NCBI RefSeq assembly: GCF_020176695.1
Contig: NZ_JAIWIA010000019.1
Span: forward strand, 1-49,634
Source of the DNA: Massilia sp. MS-15
Lineage (GTDB): Bacteria; Pseudomonadota; Gammaproteobacteria; Burkholderiales; Burkholderiaceae_D
Length of the DNA: 49,634 nt
Direction: 5' to 3'
Shown: piece after piece, positions 25,494-34,193 of the stretch
Layout: each line of letters opens with the position of its first letter
Position numbering within the stretch: position 1 is the first letter of the stretch
Notes under the pieces: generated by a model
Told to the model about the DNA's origin: nothing
Databases searched by the model: none
The model's input: only the letters and a program-made list of their open reading frames with translations
Program-made: the position numbers and the translations under genes

Positions 25494-26273
25494 CTAGGCG
25501 CCGCGCCGCCTGGCAGTGCGCAGGCTGTCGAGCGCGCACCTGGCTTCGCCGTCGCCGGCCGCGGCGGCGCGCTCGAGCCAGGCCACGGCGCGCGCCGGGT
25601 CGCGCGCCACGCCGCGGCCGTGGGCATAGGCCAGACCCAGCGCACGCTGGGCCACCGGGCTGCCCTGGGCGGCGGCCTGGCGGAACCAGCACAGGGCCTG
25701 GACGTCGTCTGCGTCGACGCCGTCGCCCCGGTGGTACATCAGGGCCAGGTTGAGCTGGGCCGGGGCATGGCCCTGGCGCGCGGCCTTGCGGAACCAGGCC
25801 ATGGCAAGCGGATGGCTGGGTGCCGTGCCCTGCCCCAGCAGGTAGGATTCGCCCACCAGGTTCTGGGCGCTGGCCAGGCCCTGCTCGGCGGCGCGGTAGA
25901 ACCAGCCGAAGGCCAGCGGGTCGGATTGGGGCAGGCCGCGTCCCTTGCGGTAGAGCTGGCCGAGGTTCTGCTGGGCGGCCGCGTCGCCCTGGCCCGCGGC
26001 GCGGGCAAACCAGCGCGCCGCCAGCCGCGGATTGCGCGCGGTACCGTGGCCCTTGCCATACATCGCGCCGAGATGGTTCTGGGCCGCCGCCAGTCCCTGG
26101 CGCGCGGCACGGATCATCCAGTCGAAGGCAAGCCGCTCGTCGCGCGCGACGCCCTCGCCCTTCTGGTACAGCAGGGCCAGGTTGAACTGGGCATAGGGAT
26201 CGCCGCGCTCGGCGGCCTGGCGAAACCAGGCAAAGACTTCGGCCCGCTCGCGGGCAGCGTTGTGGCGTTGCAT
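25494..26273 (-). CDS. Sel1-like (TPR-type) repeat protein
   Basis: A 259-residue protein built almost wholly from about seven 36-residue Sel1 repeats, each with the form A-x2-LG-x-xY-x-G-x-G-V-x-x-D-x-x-x-A-x-x-W-[FY]-x-x-A-A-x-x-G (for example AQFNLALLYQKGEGVARD and AQNHLGAMYGKGHG). Such alpha-solenoids are protein-interaction scaffolds. No signal peptide is seen, so it is probably cytoplasmic. GGGGGAGG lies immediately before the ATG. The partner is unknown. An AT-rich TTAAAATTTTAA palindrome (26310-26321) upstream probably marks its promoter. Confidence 0.87.
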   Translation of the reverse strand: MQRHNAARERAEVFAWFRQAAERGDPYAQFNLALLYQKGEGVARDERLAFDWMIRAARQGLAAAQNHLGAMYGKGHGTARNPRLAARWFARAAGQGDAAAQQNLGQLYRKGRGLPQSDPLAFGWFYRAAEQGLASAQNLVGESYLLGQGTAPSHPLAMAWFRKAARQGHAPAQLNLALMYHRGDGVDADDVQALCWFRQAAAQGSPVAQRALGLAYAHGRGVARDPARAVAWLERAAAAGDGEARCALDSLRTARRRGA

Positions 26274-26370
26274 CCCTCCCCCTTGCCGCCCACGGCAACG
26301 ATCAAATTGTTAAAATTTTAAGGAGGTCGAATGCCGGGGGTTTGCGCCCCCGCAATCGTGGGCGGCCGGC

Positions 26371-27021
26371 TCAGCCGGCTGCGGCCTGCTCGCGCGCCAG
26401 GCTCGCATACTTGTCGAGGAAGACCGGTACCTTGGCCGCGGCCAGCTTGTTGAGCGACACCAGCAGGTCGGGCGCCACCCGGCGCAGCCCGTGGGTGCTG
26501 CCCAGGTGGCGCGCCGCATGCAGCAGCACCTCGGCCGCCACTTCCGCATCGGCCTCGGCGCGGTGGGCGGTGCCGCGGAAGGCGATCCCGAGCCGGCTCG
26601 ACAGGTTACCCAGCTTGTAGCTGGGCAGGCCCGGGTACAGGCGGCGCGCCAGCTTCAGCGAGCAGACCAGTCCGCAGTGCGCGGTGGGACGGCCGATGCG
26701 CCATCCCTCGGCCTTCAGGAACTTCTCATCGAAGCTCGCATTGTGGGCCGACAGCATGTCGGTGCCGATGAAGTCGAGCAGCTCGGCCACCACCTTCTGG
26801 CTGGGCGGCGCCGTGTCCACCATGTCCTGGGTGATGCCGGTAAGCTGGGTAATGAAGGATGGGATGCGCACGCCGCAGTTCACCAGCGAGACGTAGCGCT
26901 CGCGGATTTCTCCGCCGACGATGCGCAGCGCCGCCACCTCGGTGATACGGTCGCCCATCTCGGGCGACAGGCCGGTGGTCTCGAAGTCGAGCATCACGAT
27001 CGGGCGTTCATAGGTACTCAT
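26371..27021 (-). CDS. DnaQ-like 3'-5' exonuclease (DEDDh family)
   Basis: A 216-residue nuclease of the DNA polymerase III epsilon fold. Exo I is VMLDFETTG (D12, E14), Exo II is AHNASFDEKFL and Exo III is HRAEADAEV, giving the DEDDh set. A roughly 45-residue C-terminal extension has no recognised domain. The start at 27021 is chosen by AGGAAACC upstream and because it removes a non-homologous N-terminus from the longer frame. It lies 25 bases after the Hsp70 gene on the same strand. Housekeeping dnaQ is usually linked to rnhA, so this is probably an accessory exonuclease. A GCCGGC/GCCGGC palindrome straddles its stop. Confidence 0.92.
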   Translation of the reverse strand: MSTYERPIVMLDFETTGLSPEMGDRITEVAALRIVGGEIRERYVSLVNCGVRIPSFITQLTGITQDMVDTAPPSQKVVAELLDFIGTDMLSAHNASFDEKFLKAEGWRIGRPTAHCGLVCSLKLARRLYPGLPSYKLGNLSSRLGIAFRGTAHRAEADAEVAAEVLLHAARHLGSTHGLRRVAPDLLVSLNKLAAAKVPVFLDKYASLAREQAAAG

Positions 27022-27046
27022 GCCGGTTTCCTGTGGGGTGAAAGGG

Positions 27047-28312
27047 TCAGCCGAACTTGCGCAGCGCGTCCAGCGCCAGGCCGGAGCCGATGCTGCCGAA
27101 CAGGTCGCCCTCGACCTTGCGCGCCTGTGGGACCAGGTCCGCAATGCGTGCGCGCAGGGCCGCGATGCCGCTCGACCCACCAGTGAAGAATACCGTGTCC
27201 ACCGCATCGGCGTCGACGCCGGCCTGGGCCAGCAGCGCGAGCACGGTGGCGGCCACGCTGTCGACCAGCTGGCCGGTCGCCTCGTCGAAGCCGGCGCGCG
27301 TGAGTTCCAGCGCGGCCGGCGGCGCCAGGCGCCCGAGTTCCAGGCACACGGCCGGGCTGGCCGACAGCCCGATCTTGGCCGCTTCGACCTGGATCGCCAG
27401 CCAGTGGCCGGCGCGCTCGTCGATCAGGCGCTGCAGGCGCTGCAGCCGGGCCGGCTCGGCCGCATCGCGCACCAGGTCGGCCAGCTGGGCGATGCTCTTG
27501 CGGGTGTAGGCCTGGTTGATCGTATGCCAGGTCGCGAGATTGAAATAGAAGCCCGACGGGATCGCGGCGCCGGACAGCATCCTGCTGCCATAGCCCAGCA
27601 GCGGCATCGCGCTGGCCAGGCTCAGGTACTTGTCGAAGTCGGTGCCGCCGATGTGCACCCCGCCATTGGCAAGGATGTCGTCGCGCCGGTCCGGTCGCGC
27701 GCCGCGTCCCGGGCCCAGGCGCACCAGCGAAAAATCCGAGGTGCCGCCACCGATGTCGGCGACCAGGACCAGTTCCTCGCGCTCGATGCGCGACTCGTAG
27801 TCGAAGGCGGCGGCGATCGGTTCGTACTGGAAGGCGATCTCGCGAAAGCCGGCCTGGCGTGCCACTTCCTCGAGCGTGTCCTGGGCGCGGCGGTCGGCTT
27901 CCGGGTCGTCGTCGACGAAGAACACCGGACGTCCGAACACGGCGCTGGTGAACTCGCGCCCCGCCTGCCGCTCGGCGCGGCGGCGCAGCTCGCCGATGAA
28001 CTGCCCGAGCAGCGCCCTGAAAGGCAGCGCGCGGCCGGCGACCTCGGTCTGGCCGTCGATCAGGCTGGTACCAAGCAGGCTTTTCAGGGAACGCATCAAG
28101 CGGCCCTCGTAGCCTTCCAGGTAGTCGGCCAGGGCGGCGCGGCCATAGCGTACCTGCTCGTCATCGGCGTTGTAGAACACCACCGAAGGCAAGGTCGCCT
28201 TGCCGTCCTCCAGGGCCAGCAGGGCGTGCGCGCCGGCCTGGGAGGCGCTGCCGGACAGCCAGCCGACGGTGGAATTGGAAGTGCCGAAATCGAGGCCGCA
28301 AGCGAGCGCCAT
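27047..28312 (-). CDS. YegD-like Hsp70-family chaperone (short form)
   Basis: A 421-residue protein with an actin-like ATPase fold of the Hsp70 superfamily. Phosphate 1 is GLDFGTSNSTVGW at the N-terminus, phosphate 2 is LVADIGGGTSDFSL near residue 195, and the adenosine motif is VFFTGGSSGI near the C-terminus. Length and ending match the YegD group, which lacks the DnaK substrate-binding domain, so classic client folding is doubtful; the role of the group is unknown. The start at 28312 is set by the conserved MALACGLDFGTSNS; the Shine-Dalgarno is weak. It is followed closely by the exonuclease gene and divergent from the DUF2244 gene. Confidence 0.92.
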   Translation of the reverse strand: MALACGLDFGTSNSTVGWLSGSASQAGAHALLALEDGKATLPSVVFYNADDEQVRYGRAALADYLEGYEGRLMRSLKSLLGTSLIDGQTEVAGRALPFRALLGQFIGELRRRAERQAGREFTSAVFGRPVFFVDDDPEADRRAQDTLEEVARQAGFREIAFQYEPIAAAFDYESRIEREELVLVADIGGGTSDFSLVRLGPGRGARPDRRDDILANGGVHIGGTDFDKYLSLASAMPLLGYGSRMLSGAAIPSGFYFNLATWHTINQAYTRKSIAQLADLVRDAAEPARLQRLQRLIDERAGHWLAIQVEAAKIGLSASPAVCLELGRLAPPAALELTRAGFDEATGQLVDSVAATVLALLAQAGVDADAVDTVFFTGGSSGIAALRARIADLVPQARKVEGDLFGSIGSGLALDALRKFG

Positions 28313-28435
28313 AGGATGCTTAAGAAAGAGAGGGGCGGTATGGTAACAGATCCGCCACCGCCGCGTCCGTCCGCGCGTCGGCTTTTGACCGGCTGTGGCA
28401 AACTGGCACATCCTCGTATTGACACCGTGTCGACC

Positions 28436-28924
28436 ATGGCAGGCCCTGCTCCTCTCCCCGCCGAATGGCTGTTCAGGCGCAACTGCTCGCTCACGCCGCG
28501 CCAGGCGCTGCTGGTGTACGCGCTGCTGTGCGGCGCCACGCTCGGCATCGCGCTGGTCTTCCTGCTGCGTGGCGCCTGGATGGTGCTGGCTTTTGCGCTG
28601 CTGGAAACCGCGGCGGTGGGCACCGCCCTGTTCCACTACAGCCGCCACGCCCTCGACCACGAACGCATCGTGCTCGACGCCGGAGGCCTGCTGGTCGAGC
28701 ACGCGGACGGCACCCGCTGCTTCGTGGTGCGCCTCGACCCGGCACACGCGCGTGTCGAACTGGCCGCAGGCCTGCGCAGCCTGGTGGTCATCGAGGCGCG
28801 CGGCCAGCGCGCCGAGATTGGGCGTTATCTGACACCCTCGGCGCGGCTGGAACTGGCGCGCTCGCTGCGCGCGGCCCTGCGCGGCGCCTCCCTCCTCTAC
28901 CCGGCCCTGGCAAGGCCCCTGTAA
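28436..28924 (+). CDS. DUF2244 domain-containing membrane protein
   Basis: A 162-residue protein. Two adjacent membrane helices (about 22-42 and 45-62) follow a short N-terminus with WLFRRNCSLTPRQ, typical of DUF2244 proteins. A soluble C-terminal region contains LDPAHARVELAAGLRSLVVIEARGQRAEIGRYL. The family is commonly found near cytochrome oxidase genes in proteobacteria; no such genes are here. The ATG at 28436 gives the conserved N-terminus, but no clear ribosome site precedes it, and in-frame starts at 28340 or a GTG near 28427 are possible. Function unknown. Confidence 0.8.
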   Translation: MAGPAPLPAEWLFRRNCSLTPRQALLVYALLCGATLGIALVFLLRGAWMVLAFALLETAAVGTALFHYSRHALDHERIVLDAGGLLVEHADGTRCFVVRLDPAHARVELAAGLRSLVVIEARGQRAEIGRYLTPSARLELARSLRAALRGASLLYPALARPL

Positions 28925-29046
28925 GCAACTTCTTACACAAGCACGGCAACGCTACCGATATGGTGCGCCTGCGGCGGCCGGGATAATGCTGGGATTGACT
29001 GTGTGACAACGCAGCATCACCACCTACAACAAGGAACAAGGATCAC

Positions 29047-29958
29047 ATGAGCCATTCCCCACAGGCCGGCGCCGTCGTCGTGCACGGCGGCGCCGGCGCG
29101 CCGCTGGAGCACGAGGACGGCTGCGTGCTGGCCGCGCGCCGCGCCCTGGCCCAGCTGGAAGTCAACGGCGACGCGCTGGATGCCGCCATCATCGCCGTCG
29201 CCACCCTCGAGGACGACGGCCGCTTCAATGCCGGCAGCGGCTCGGCGCTGGGCCTGGACGGTGCCACCATCGAGATGGACGCCTCGATCATGGATACCCG
29301 CGGCCGCCTCGGCGCCGTGGCCTGCGTGCGCGACGTGAAGAATCCGGTGAAACTGGCGCGCGCCATCGCTGACACCCCGCACGTGATGCTGGCCGGCGAA
29401 GGTGCGCAGCGCTTCGCGCGTTCGCTCGGCATGCCCGGCAGCGCACCGATCTCGGAGCACCAGCGCGCCGAACACCGCACCCTGATGAAGGAGCTGGCCG
29501 GTTCGGTGCCCTTGATGCCCGGCATCGACAACCGCCTGTTCGACCGCTTCTGGAACTACAAGACCCCGCTGCAGCTGCCCAAGTCGAGCGCCTGCGACAC
29601 CGTCGGTGCCGTGGTGCGCGGTCCGGACGGCCATTTCGCGGTGGCCTGTTCCACCGGAGGCTCGGCTCCCAGCCTGCTGGGCCGGGTGGGCGACAGCCCG
29701 ATCATCGGCTGCGGCTTCTACGCCGGCCCGCACGGTGCGGTAGCCGCTTCCGGCATCGGCGAACACATCATGCGCCACCTGCTGGCGCGCACCGTCTATG
29801 GCTGGATCGAGGACGGCATGCCGCTCGAAGCGGCGCTCAGGCGCGGACTCGACCTGTTCGAGCGCGAAGTAAACGTCGGCCTGATCGCGGTCAGCCGCAC
29901 CGAGGCCGGCGCCCTGTGCTACCACGGCATGCCGCAGGCAAGGATGACCCAACGATGA
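29047..29958 (+). CDS. iaaA: Isoaspartyl peptidase / type-2 L-asparaginase
   Basis: N-terminal-nucleophile hydrolase that splits beta-aspartyl dipeptides. The 303-residue precursor should self-cleave before T185 in SACDTVGAVV. HGGAGAP near the N-terminus and GRFNAGSGSAL are conserved, and the GTGGxxGK-like loop is represented by STGGSAPS. It is first gene of an operon with cphB and cphA'; the cphB start overlaps its stop by 4 bases. Cyanophycinase releases beta-Asp-Arg dipeptides, and this enzyme would free aspartate and arginine from them. The preceding 122 bases must carry the operon promoter; GATAAT at about 28983 is a possible -10. Confidence 0.94.
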   Translation: MSHSPQAGAVVVHGGAGAPLEHEDGCVLAARRALAQLEVNGDALDAAIIAVATLEDDGRFNAGSGSALGLDGATIEMDASIMDTRGRLGAVACVRDVKNPVKLARAIADTPHVMLAGEGAQRFARSLGMPGSAPISEHQRAEHRTLMKELAGSVPLMPGIDNRLFDRFWNYKTPLQLPKSSACDTVGAVVRGPDGHFAVACSTGGSAPSLLGRVGDSPIIGCGFYAGPHGAVAASGIGEHIMRHLLARTVYGWIEDGMPLEAALRRGLDLFEREVNVGLIAVSRTEAGALCYHGMPQARMTQR

Positions 29959-30860
29959 GCGAAGAACAGCAGCGGCAGCAGGAGCGCCGGCCCGTACAGC
30001 GCAGGGACGGCCACCTGGTGATCATCGGCGGCCACGAGGACCGTACGCGCGAGATGGAAATCCTGAAGCGCTTCGTCGAGCTGGCCGGCGGCCCCGACGC
30101 CAACATCGTCGTGATCACCGCCGCCAGCACCATCGCCGACGAGATGTGGGGCATCTACGACGAAGCCTTCGGCACGCTCGGCGTCGAACGGCGCAGCCAC
30201 CTGGAGGTCACCAGCCGCCAGGACGCCAACAGCGAGGAATTCGTCCGCCAGGTCGACGCCGCCACCGGCATCTTCATGACCGGCGGCGACCAGAAGCGCC
30301 TGCTGGCCCTGATTGGCGGCAGTGCGCTCGACACCGCCATGCACGTGGCCCTGAAGGAGCGCGGCGCCACCATCGGCGGCACCAGCGCCGGCGCCTCGGC
30401 CATGTCGGGCCACATGCTGGCCCAGGGCCGCACCGAGATCCTGCCCGAGAAAGGCTCGGTCAGCCTGGGCGCGGGCCTGGGCTTCCTGCACCGGGTAGTG
30501 GTGGACCAGCACTTCTCGGAGCGCCAGCGCCTGTCGCGCCTACTGAGCGTGGTGGCCCAGAACCCCTACCTGCAAGGGATCGGCATCGACGAGGACACCG
30601 CACTGGTGGTCGAGATCGGCAGCGGCATCGAAGTGCTGGGCCAGGGCGCCGTCACCATCGTCGACGGACGCGGCATGCTCACCAACGTGGCCTTCATCAA
30701 GGACCGCGACACCCCGGAACTGATCGACGTGCGCCTGCACCTGCTCCCGGCCGGCAGCAGCTACCGCCTGCCCTCCAGCGACGACGCGCCGGGCAAGGGC
30801 CTGCCGCCGCCGCTGCTCGATTTTTTGGTAAACGTAACGAAACGGAACCCGATTTCATGA
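29955..30860 (+). CDS. cphB: Cyanophycinase
   Basis: Serine peptidase (S51-type) that hydrolyses cyanophycin to beta-Asp-Arg dipeptides. The 301-residue protein has the nucleophile S144 in GGTSAGASAMSG, plus HLVIIGGHEDR and GIFMTGGDQKRL, all typical of CphB. No signal peptide, so it acts on intracellular granules. The ATG at 29955 overlaps the iaaA stop (ATGA); a longer frame from 29916 would run into iaaA. Its own stop overlaps the start of cphA' in the same way. Coupling degradation and synthesis genes in one operon suggests coordinated turnover. Confidence 0.96.
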   Translation: MSEEQQRQQERRPVQRRDGHLVIIGGHEDRTREMEILKRFVELAGGPDANIVVITAASTIADEMWGIYDEAFGTLGVERRSHLEVTSRQDANSEEFVRQVDAATGIFMTGGDQKRLLALIGGSALDTAMHVALKERGATIGGTSAGASAMSGHMLAQGRTEILPEKGSVSLGAGLGFLHRVVVDQHFSERQRLSRLLSVVAQNPYLQGIGIDEDTALVVEIGSGIEVLGQGAVTIVDGRGMLTNVAFIKDRDTPELIDVRLHLLPAGSSYRLPSSDDAPGKGLPPPLLDFLVNVTKRNPIS

Positions 30861-33457
30861 AAATCAAGGAAAAACGCCTGCTGCGCGGCCCCAACCTGTA
30901 CGCCGCCAGCCCCTGCCTGATGACTGTCGTCGAAGATAGCGCCCAGGGCAGGCAAACCGCCCCGGCAGGCTTTGCCGCCCGCCTGTTCGCCCTGCTGCCC
31001 GAGCTGCCGGCGGACGCTGCGGTGCGCCTGGCCGACGACGCGCTGCTGGTGGAGGCGGTCGAGCCGGTGTTGATGGAACTGCAGCGCCTGGCCGGCGCCC
31101 CGGGCCACTATGGCGCCACCCTGGCGCTTGCGGGCAGGCCACGCGCGCGCCGCGTGGTGTGCGGCTACGCGACCGAGCAGGTGGCCGAGGTCGCGCTACG
31201 GGTCGCGCTCGAGCTGGTCGAGGCGGTCGCGCATGACCGTCCCTTCGACCTGCAGGCAGCCGTCGCCGCCCTGCGCGAAACGGCCGAGGACCATGCCATC
31301 GGCACCAGCACCGGCGCCGTGGTGCAGGCCGCGCAAAGGCGCGGCATTCCCGCGCTGCGCCTGACCGCACATGCCAACCTGTTCCAGCTCGGCTGGGGCA
31401 GCCGCCAGAAACGCCTGCAGGCCACCATCACCGGCGCCACCAATTCGATCGCGGTCGGCATTGCCAGCGACAAGCAGCTGACCAAGGCGCTGCTCGAACA
31501 GGCCGGCGTGCCGGTTCCAGGCGGCGCCACCGTGAGCTCCGAAGAGGAAGCGCAGCGGGTCGCGCGCCGGCTCGGCGCGGCGGTCACCCTCAAGCCGCTC
31601 GACGGCAACCAGGGCAAGGGCGTGACCACCAACTGCGTCACGCAAGAACAGGTGGCGCGCGCCTTCGCCCATGCGCGCAAGTACGGGCGCCACGTGATCG
31701 TGGAGCAGCACATCGAGGGCCGCGACTACCGCGTCCTGGTTACCGGCAGGAAGGTGGCGGCCGCCTCCTGGCGCCGTCCACCGCATGTCACCGGCGACGG
31801 CCACGCGAGCATCCGCGCGCTGGTCGAGATCGAGAACCGTAACCCGGCACGCGGCGAAGGCCACACCAATATCCTGACCAAGATACCGCTCGATGCGCTG
31901 GCCGAGGAAACCCTGGCCAGGCAGGGCTACACGTTCGACACGGTGCTGGCCGCCGGTGTCACGGCCGACCTGCGCGGCAACGCCAACCTGTCCACCGGCG
32001 GCACCGCCGAGGACGTGACCGACCTGCTGCCCGAGGAAACGCGCGACATCTGCATCCGTGCCGCCCGCACCATCGGCCTGGACGTGGCCGGGATCGACAT
32101 CGTCTGCCAGGACATCGGCCAGCCGCTGCGCGCCCAGCGCGGCGGCATCATCGAGGTCAACGCGGCGCCCGGCATCCGCATGCACCAGTATCCGAGCCGC
32201 GGCACGCCGCGCGACGCCGGCGCGGCGATCGTGGAGGCCCTGTTCGGCGAATGCGACGGCCGTATCCCGACCGTGGCGGTGACCGGCACCAACGGCAAGA
32301 CCACCACCTCGCTGCTGATCGCGCACGCGGTGCGCCTGGCCGGCCTGCGTACCGGGGTGACCACCACCGAGGGTGTGTACGTGGACGGCGTGGGCACCAT
32401 GAAAGGCGACTGCACCGGCTACCATTCGGCGCGCAGCGTGCTGGCCGACCCAGGCGTCGATTTCGCGGTGCTGGAAACGGCGCGCGGCGGTATCCTCAAG
32501 CGCGGCCTGGCCTACGACCGCGTGGATGTCGCGGTGGTGTTGAACGTCTCAAGCGACCACCTCGGCCTGGATGGCGTCGAGACCCTCGACGACCTGGCCC
32601 GGGTCAAGGCGGTAGTCGCCCAGCGCGCCACGCGCGCGGTGGTGCTCAATGCCGAGGACGACTATTGCGTGGCGATGGCCGATGGCCTGCGCGACGGTGT
32701 GGAGGCGATCTACTTCTCGCTCGACCCGGACAATCCGGTACTGCTGCGCCACGTGGAAAACGGCGGCCGCGCGCTCTACCTGCAGGACCTCAGCGTGGTG
32801 CTGGCGGACGGCAGCCGCCACGAAGCGCTGCTCGATGCCCGCCAGATGCCGGTGGCGCTGGGCGGGGCGGCGCGCTACAACATCGCCAATGCACTGGCCG
32901 CCGCCGCCGCCCTCACCGCCCACGGCTTCAGCAATGCCGAGATCGCGGACGGCCTGCGTGGCTTCGTTTCCGACGCCAAGCACAATCCGATGCGATCGAA
33001 CCTGTTCGACGTCGACGGCGTGACCGTCATCGTCGATTACGCCCATAACTGCGCGGCCTACGCGGCGCTGGCCGAGAGCGCGCGCGCGATGACGGCAGGG
33101 CGCCTGGTAGGCGTGGTGGCGGCGCCCGGCGACCGCCGCGATGCCGACCTGATCGACATCGGCCGCACCTGTGCCGCCGGTTTCGACGACCTGGTGGTGT
33201 TCGAGACCGAGAACCGTGGCCGCGCCGATGGCGAGACCGCCGCGCTGCTGGTGCGCGGCGCAAGGCTGGGCAAGCTGGCCGAAGACTCGCTGACGGTGGT
33301 GCTGGCGTCGCACCAGGCGATCCGGCACGGCCTGTCGCTGTGCCAGCCGGGTGACGTACTGGTGTTCGGCTGCGGTACCGCGCTGTCGGAACTGCTTGAC
33401 GCGATTCGGCCGGACAAGCCGGAGCTGGCGCGCCGTATCGCAGCGGAAGCAATCTGA
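30857..33457 (+). CDS. Cyanophycin synthetase, second copy (CphA')
   Basis: Polymerises aspartate and arginine into multi-L-arginyl-poly-L-aspartate with two ATP-dependent sites. The 866-residue protein has a short N domain, an ATP-grasp domain (about 215-470, TLKPLDGNQGKGV) and a Mur-ligase-like domain with Walker A GTNGKTTT at 477-484. Both active sites look intact, unlike cyanobacterial CphA2, which lost the second. It is about as long as the other synthetase in this window and clearly paralogous. The start at 30857 is fixed by the ATGA overlap with cphB; the long frame from 30146 is not real. Proteobacteria with two copies are known to use cphA and cphA'. Confidence 0.94.
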   Translation: MKIKEKRLLRGPNLYAASPCLMTVVEDSAQGRQTAPAGFAARLFALLPELPADAAVRLADDALLVEAVEPVLMELQRLAGAPGHYGATLALAGRPRARRVVCGYATEQVAEVALRVALELVEAVAHDRPFDLQAAVAALRETAEDHAIGTSTGAVVQAAQRRGIPALRLTAHANLFQLGWGSRQKRLQATITGATNSIAVGIASDKQLTKALLEQAGVPVPGGATVSSEEEAQRVARRLGAAVTLKPLDGNQGKGVTTNCVTQEQVARAFAHARKYGRHVIVEQHIEGRDYRVLVTGRKVAAASWRRPPHVTGDGHASIRALVEIENRNPARGEGHTNILTKIPLDALAEETLARQGYTFDTVLAAGVTADLRGNANLSTGGTAEDVTDLLPEETRDICIRAARTIGLDVAGIDIVCQDIGQPLRAQRGGIIEVNAAPGIRMHQYPSRGTPRDAGAAIVEALFGECDGRIPTVAVTGTNGKTTTSLLIAHAVRLAGLRTGVTTTEGVYVDGVGTMKGDCTGYHSARSVLADPGVDFAVLETARGGILKRGLAYDRVDVAVVLNVSSDHLGLDGVETLDDLARVKAVVAQRATRAVVLNAEDDYCVAMADGLRDGVEAIYFSLDPDNPVLLRHVENGGRALYLQDLSVVLADGSRHEALLDARQMPVALGGAARYNIANALAAAAALTAHGFSNAEIADGLRGFVSDAKHNPMRSNLFDVDGVTVIVDYAHNCAAYAALAESARAMTAGRLVGVVAAPGDRRDADLIDIGRTCAAGFDDLVVFETENRGRADGETAALLVRGARLGKLAEDSLTVVLASHQAIRHGLSLCQPGDVLVFGCGTALSELLDAIRPDKPELARRIAAEAI

Positions 33458-33480
33458 CTCCACCGGCGCTTCATGTCAAC

Positions 33481-33502
33481 AACGCCGTGCGGGGCGTTTT
33501 TC
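33481..33502 (+). terminator. Terminator of the iaaA-cphB-cphA' operon
   Basis: AACGCC (33481-33486) pairs with GGCGTT (33493-33498) and is followed by TTTT. It begins 23 bases after the cphA' stop and insulates the outer-membrane protein gene. Confidence 0.8.
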
Positions 33503-33680
33503 GTCGCCCTTCTCTTAAGTGATCCTTAAACGGATGATGAGCTGGCCATGTATACGCCAGACTTTTGCATTTCGTTACAAATTGCTATTTTCATGTCGGC
33601 GCGCCCCTGTTACCTTGCTCATCCGTAGCCCGGCCCGCTCCCGACGGACAGTGGACCGGCATCCATTCGGAAGGAGCACT

Positions 33681-34193
33681 ATGTACAAAGTCTTGGCCAC
33701 CGTCGCCGCGGGAATGATGGGAATCGCGCTCGCCGGCGCGGCGCAGGCCGCCGAACCGGCGCGTCCAGCGACCCCGGCTTATGCAGGCGCCGCCGTGACA
33801 GGCGTGGATTACGTGGGTGCGGCAACCAGGGCGAGTCCCAAGGTGTTCGCCGGTTACCACATCAGCAAGTCGCTTGCACTCGAGGGCGGCGCGGTCGACC
33901 TGAAGAAAGGCTATGGCATGTACATCGCGGTCAAGCCGGTGCTGCCGCTGACCGACAAGCTGGCACTGTACGGCAAGGTGGGGGTGGCCCAGGTGCGCCG
34001 CCCGGTCGCCCTGCCCTCCCAGCCGGCGCCGCTTGGCAGGAAGACCGACACCGGCGCCTATGGCGCCTTCGGCCTGCAGTACTCGATCACGCCGAATACC
34101 GCTATCAGCGCCGAATACGAGCGCTATGGCAAGGACAAGCCGTCCGGCGCCAAGCCCGACATGTGGACGCTGGCGCTGAACTTCTTCTTCTGA
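33681..34193 (+). CDS. Small outer-membrane beta-barrel protein (porin-like)
   Basis: A 170-residue protein with a Sec signal peptide (MYKVLATVAAG to AAQAAE, cleavage near residue 23) and alternating beta-strand segments ending WTLALNFFF. The terminal phenylalanine is the assembly signal of outer-membrane barrels. Strand pairs such as FAGYHISKSLALEGGAVDL and YGAFGLQYSITPNTAISAEYERYG resemble the OmpA-like small barrel family. AAGGAG lies 6 bases before the ATG at 33681. It is alone between two convergent cyanophycin synthetases; its stop codon abuts that of cphA with no spacer. A link to cyanophycin is not evident. Confidence 0.85.
   Translation: MYKVLATVAAGMMGIALAGAAQAAEPARPATPAYAGAAVTGVDYVGAATRASPKVFAGYHISKSLALEGGAVDLKKGYGMYIAVKPVLPLTDKLALYGKVGVAQVRRPVALPSQPAPLGRKTDTGAYGAFGLQYSITPNTAISAEYERYGKDKPSGAKPDMWTLALNFFF

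Noticed and set aside
25494..26273. Periodic about 108-base pattern suggesting a repeat array
   Set aside because: Explained by Sel1 protein repeats of 36 residues; there are no identical spacers or CRISPR-like repeats anywhere in the window.
26331..26453. 41-codon plus-strand frame behind a perfect AAGGAGGT, antisense to the end of the exonuclease gene
   Set aside because: The ribosome-site match is striking, but the translation is low-complexity Arg/Pro-rich, as expected of the GC-rich antisense strand, and no family or promoter is evident.
30146..30856. Long N-terminal extension of cphA' into cphB
   Set aside because: The extension is another frame of cphB; the ATGA overlap at 30857 and the conserved MKIKEKRLLRGPN start define the gene.
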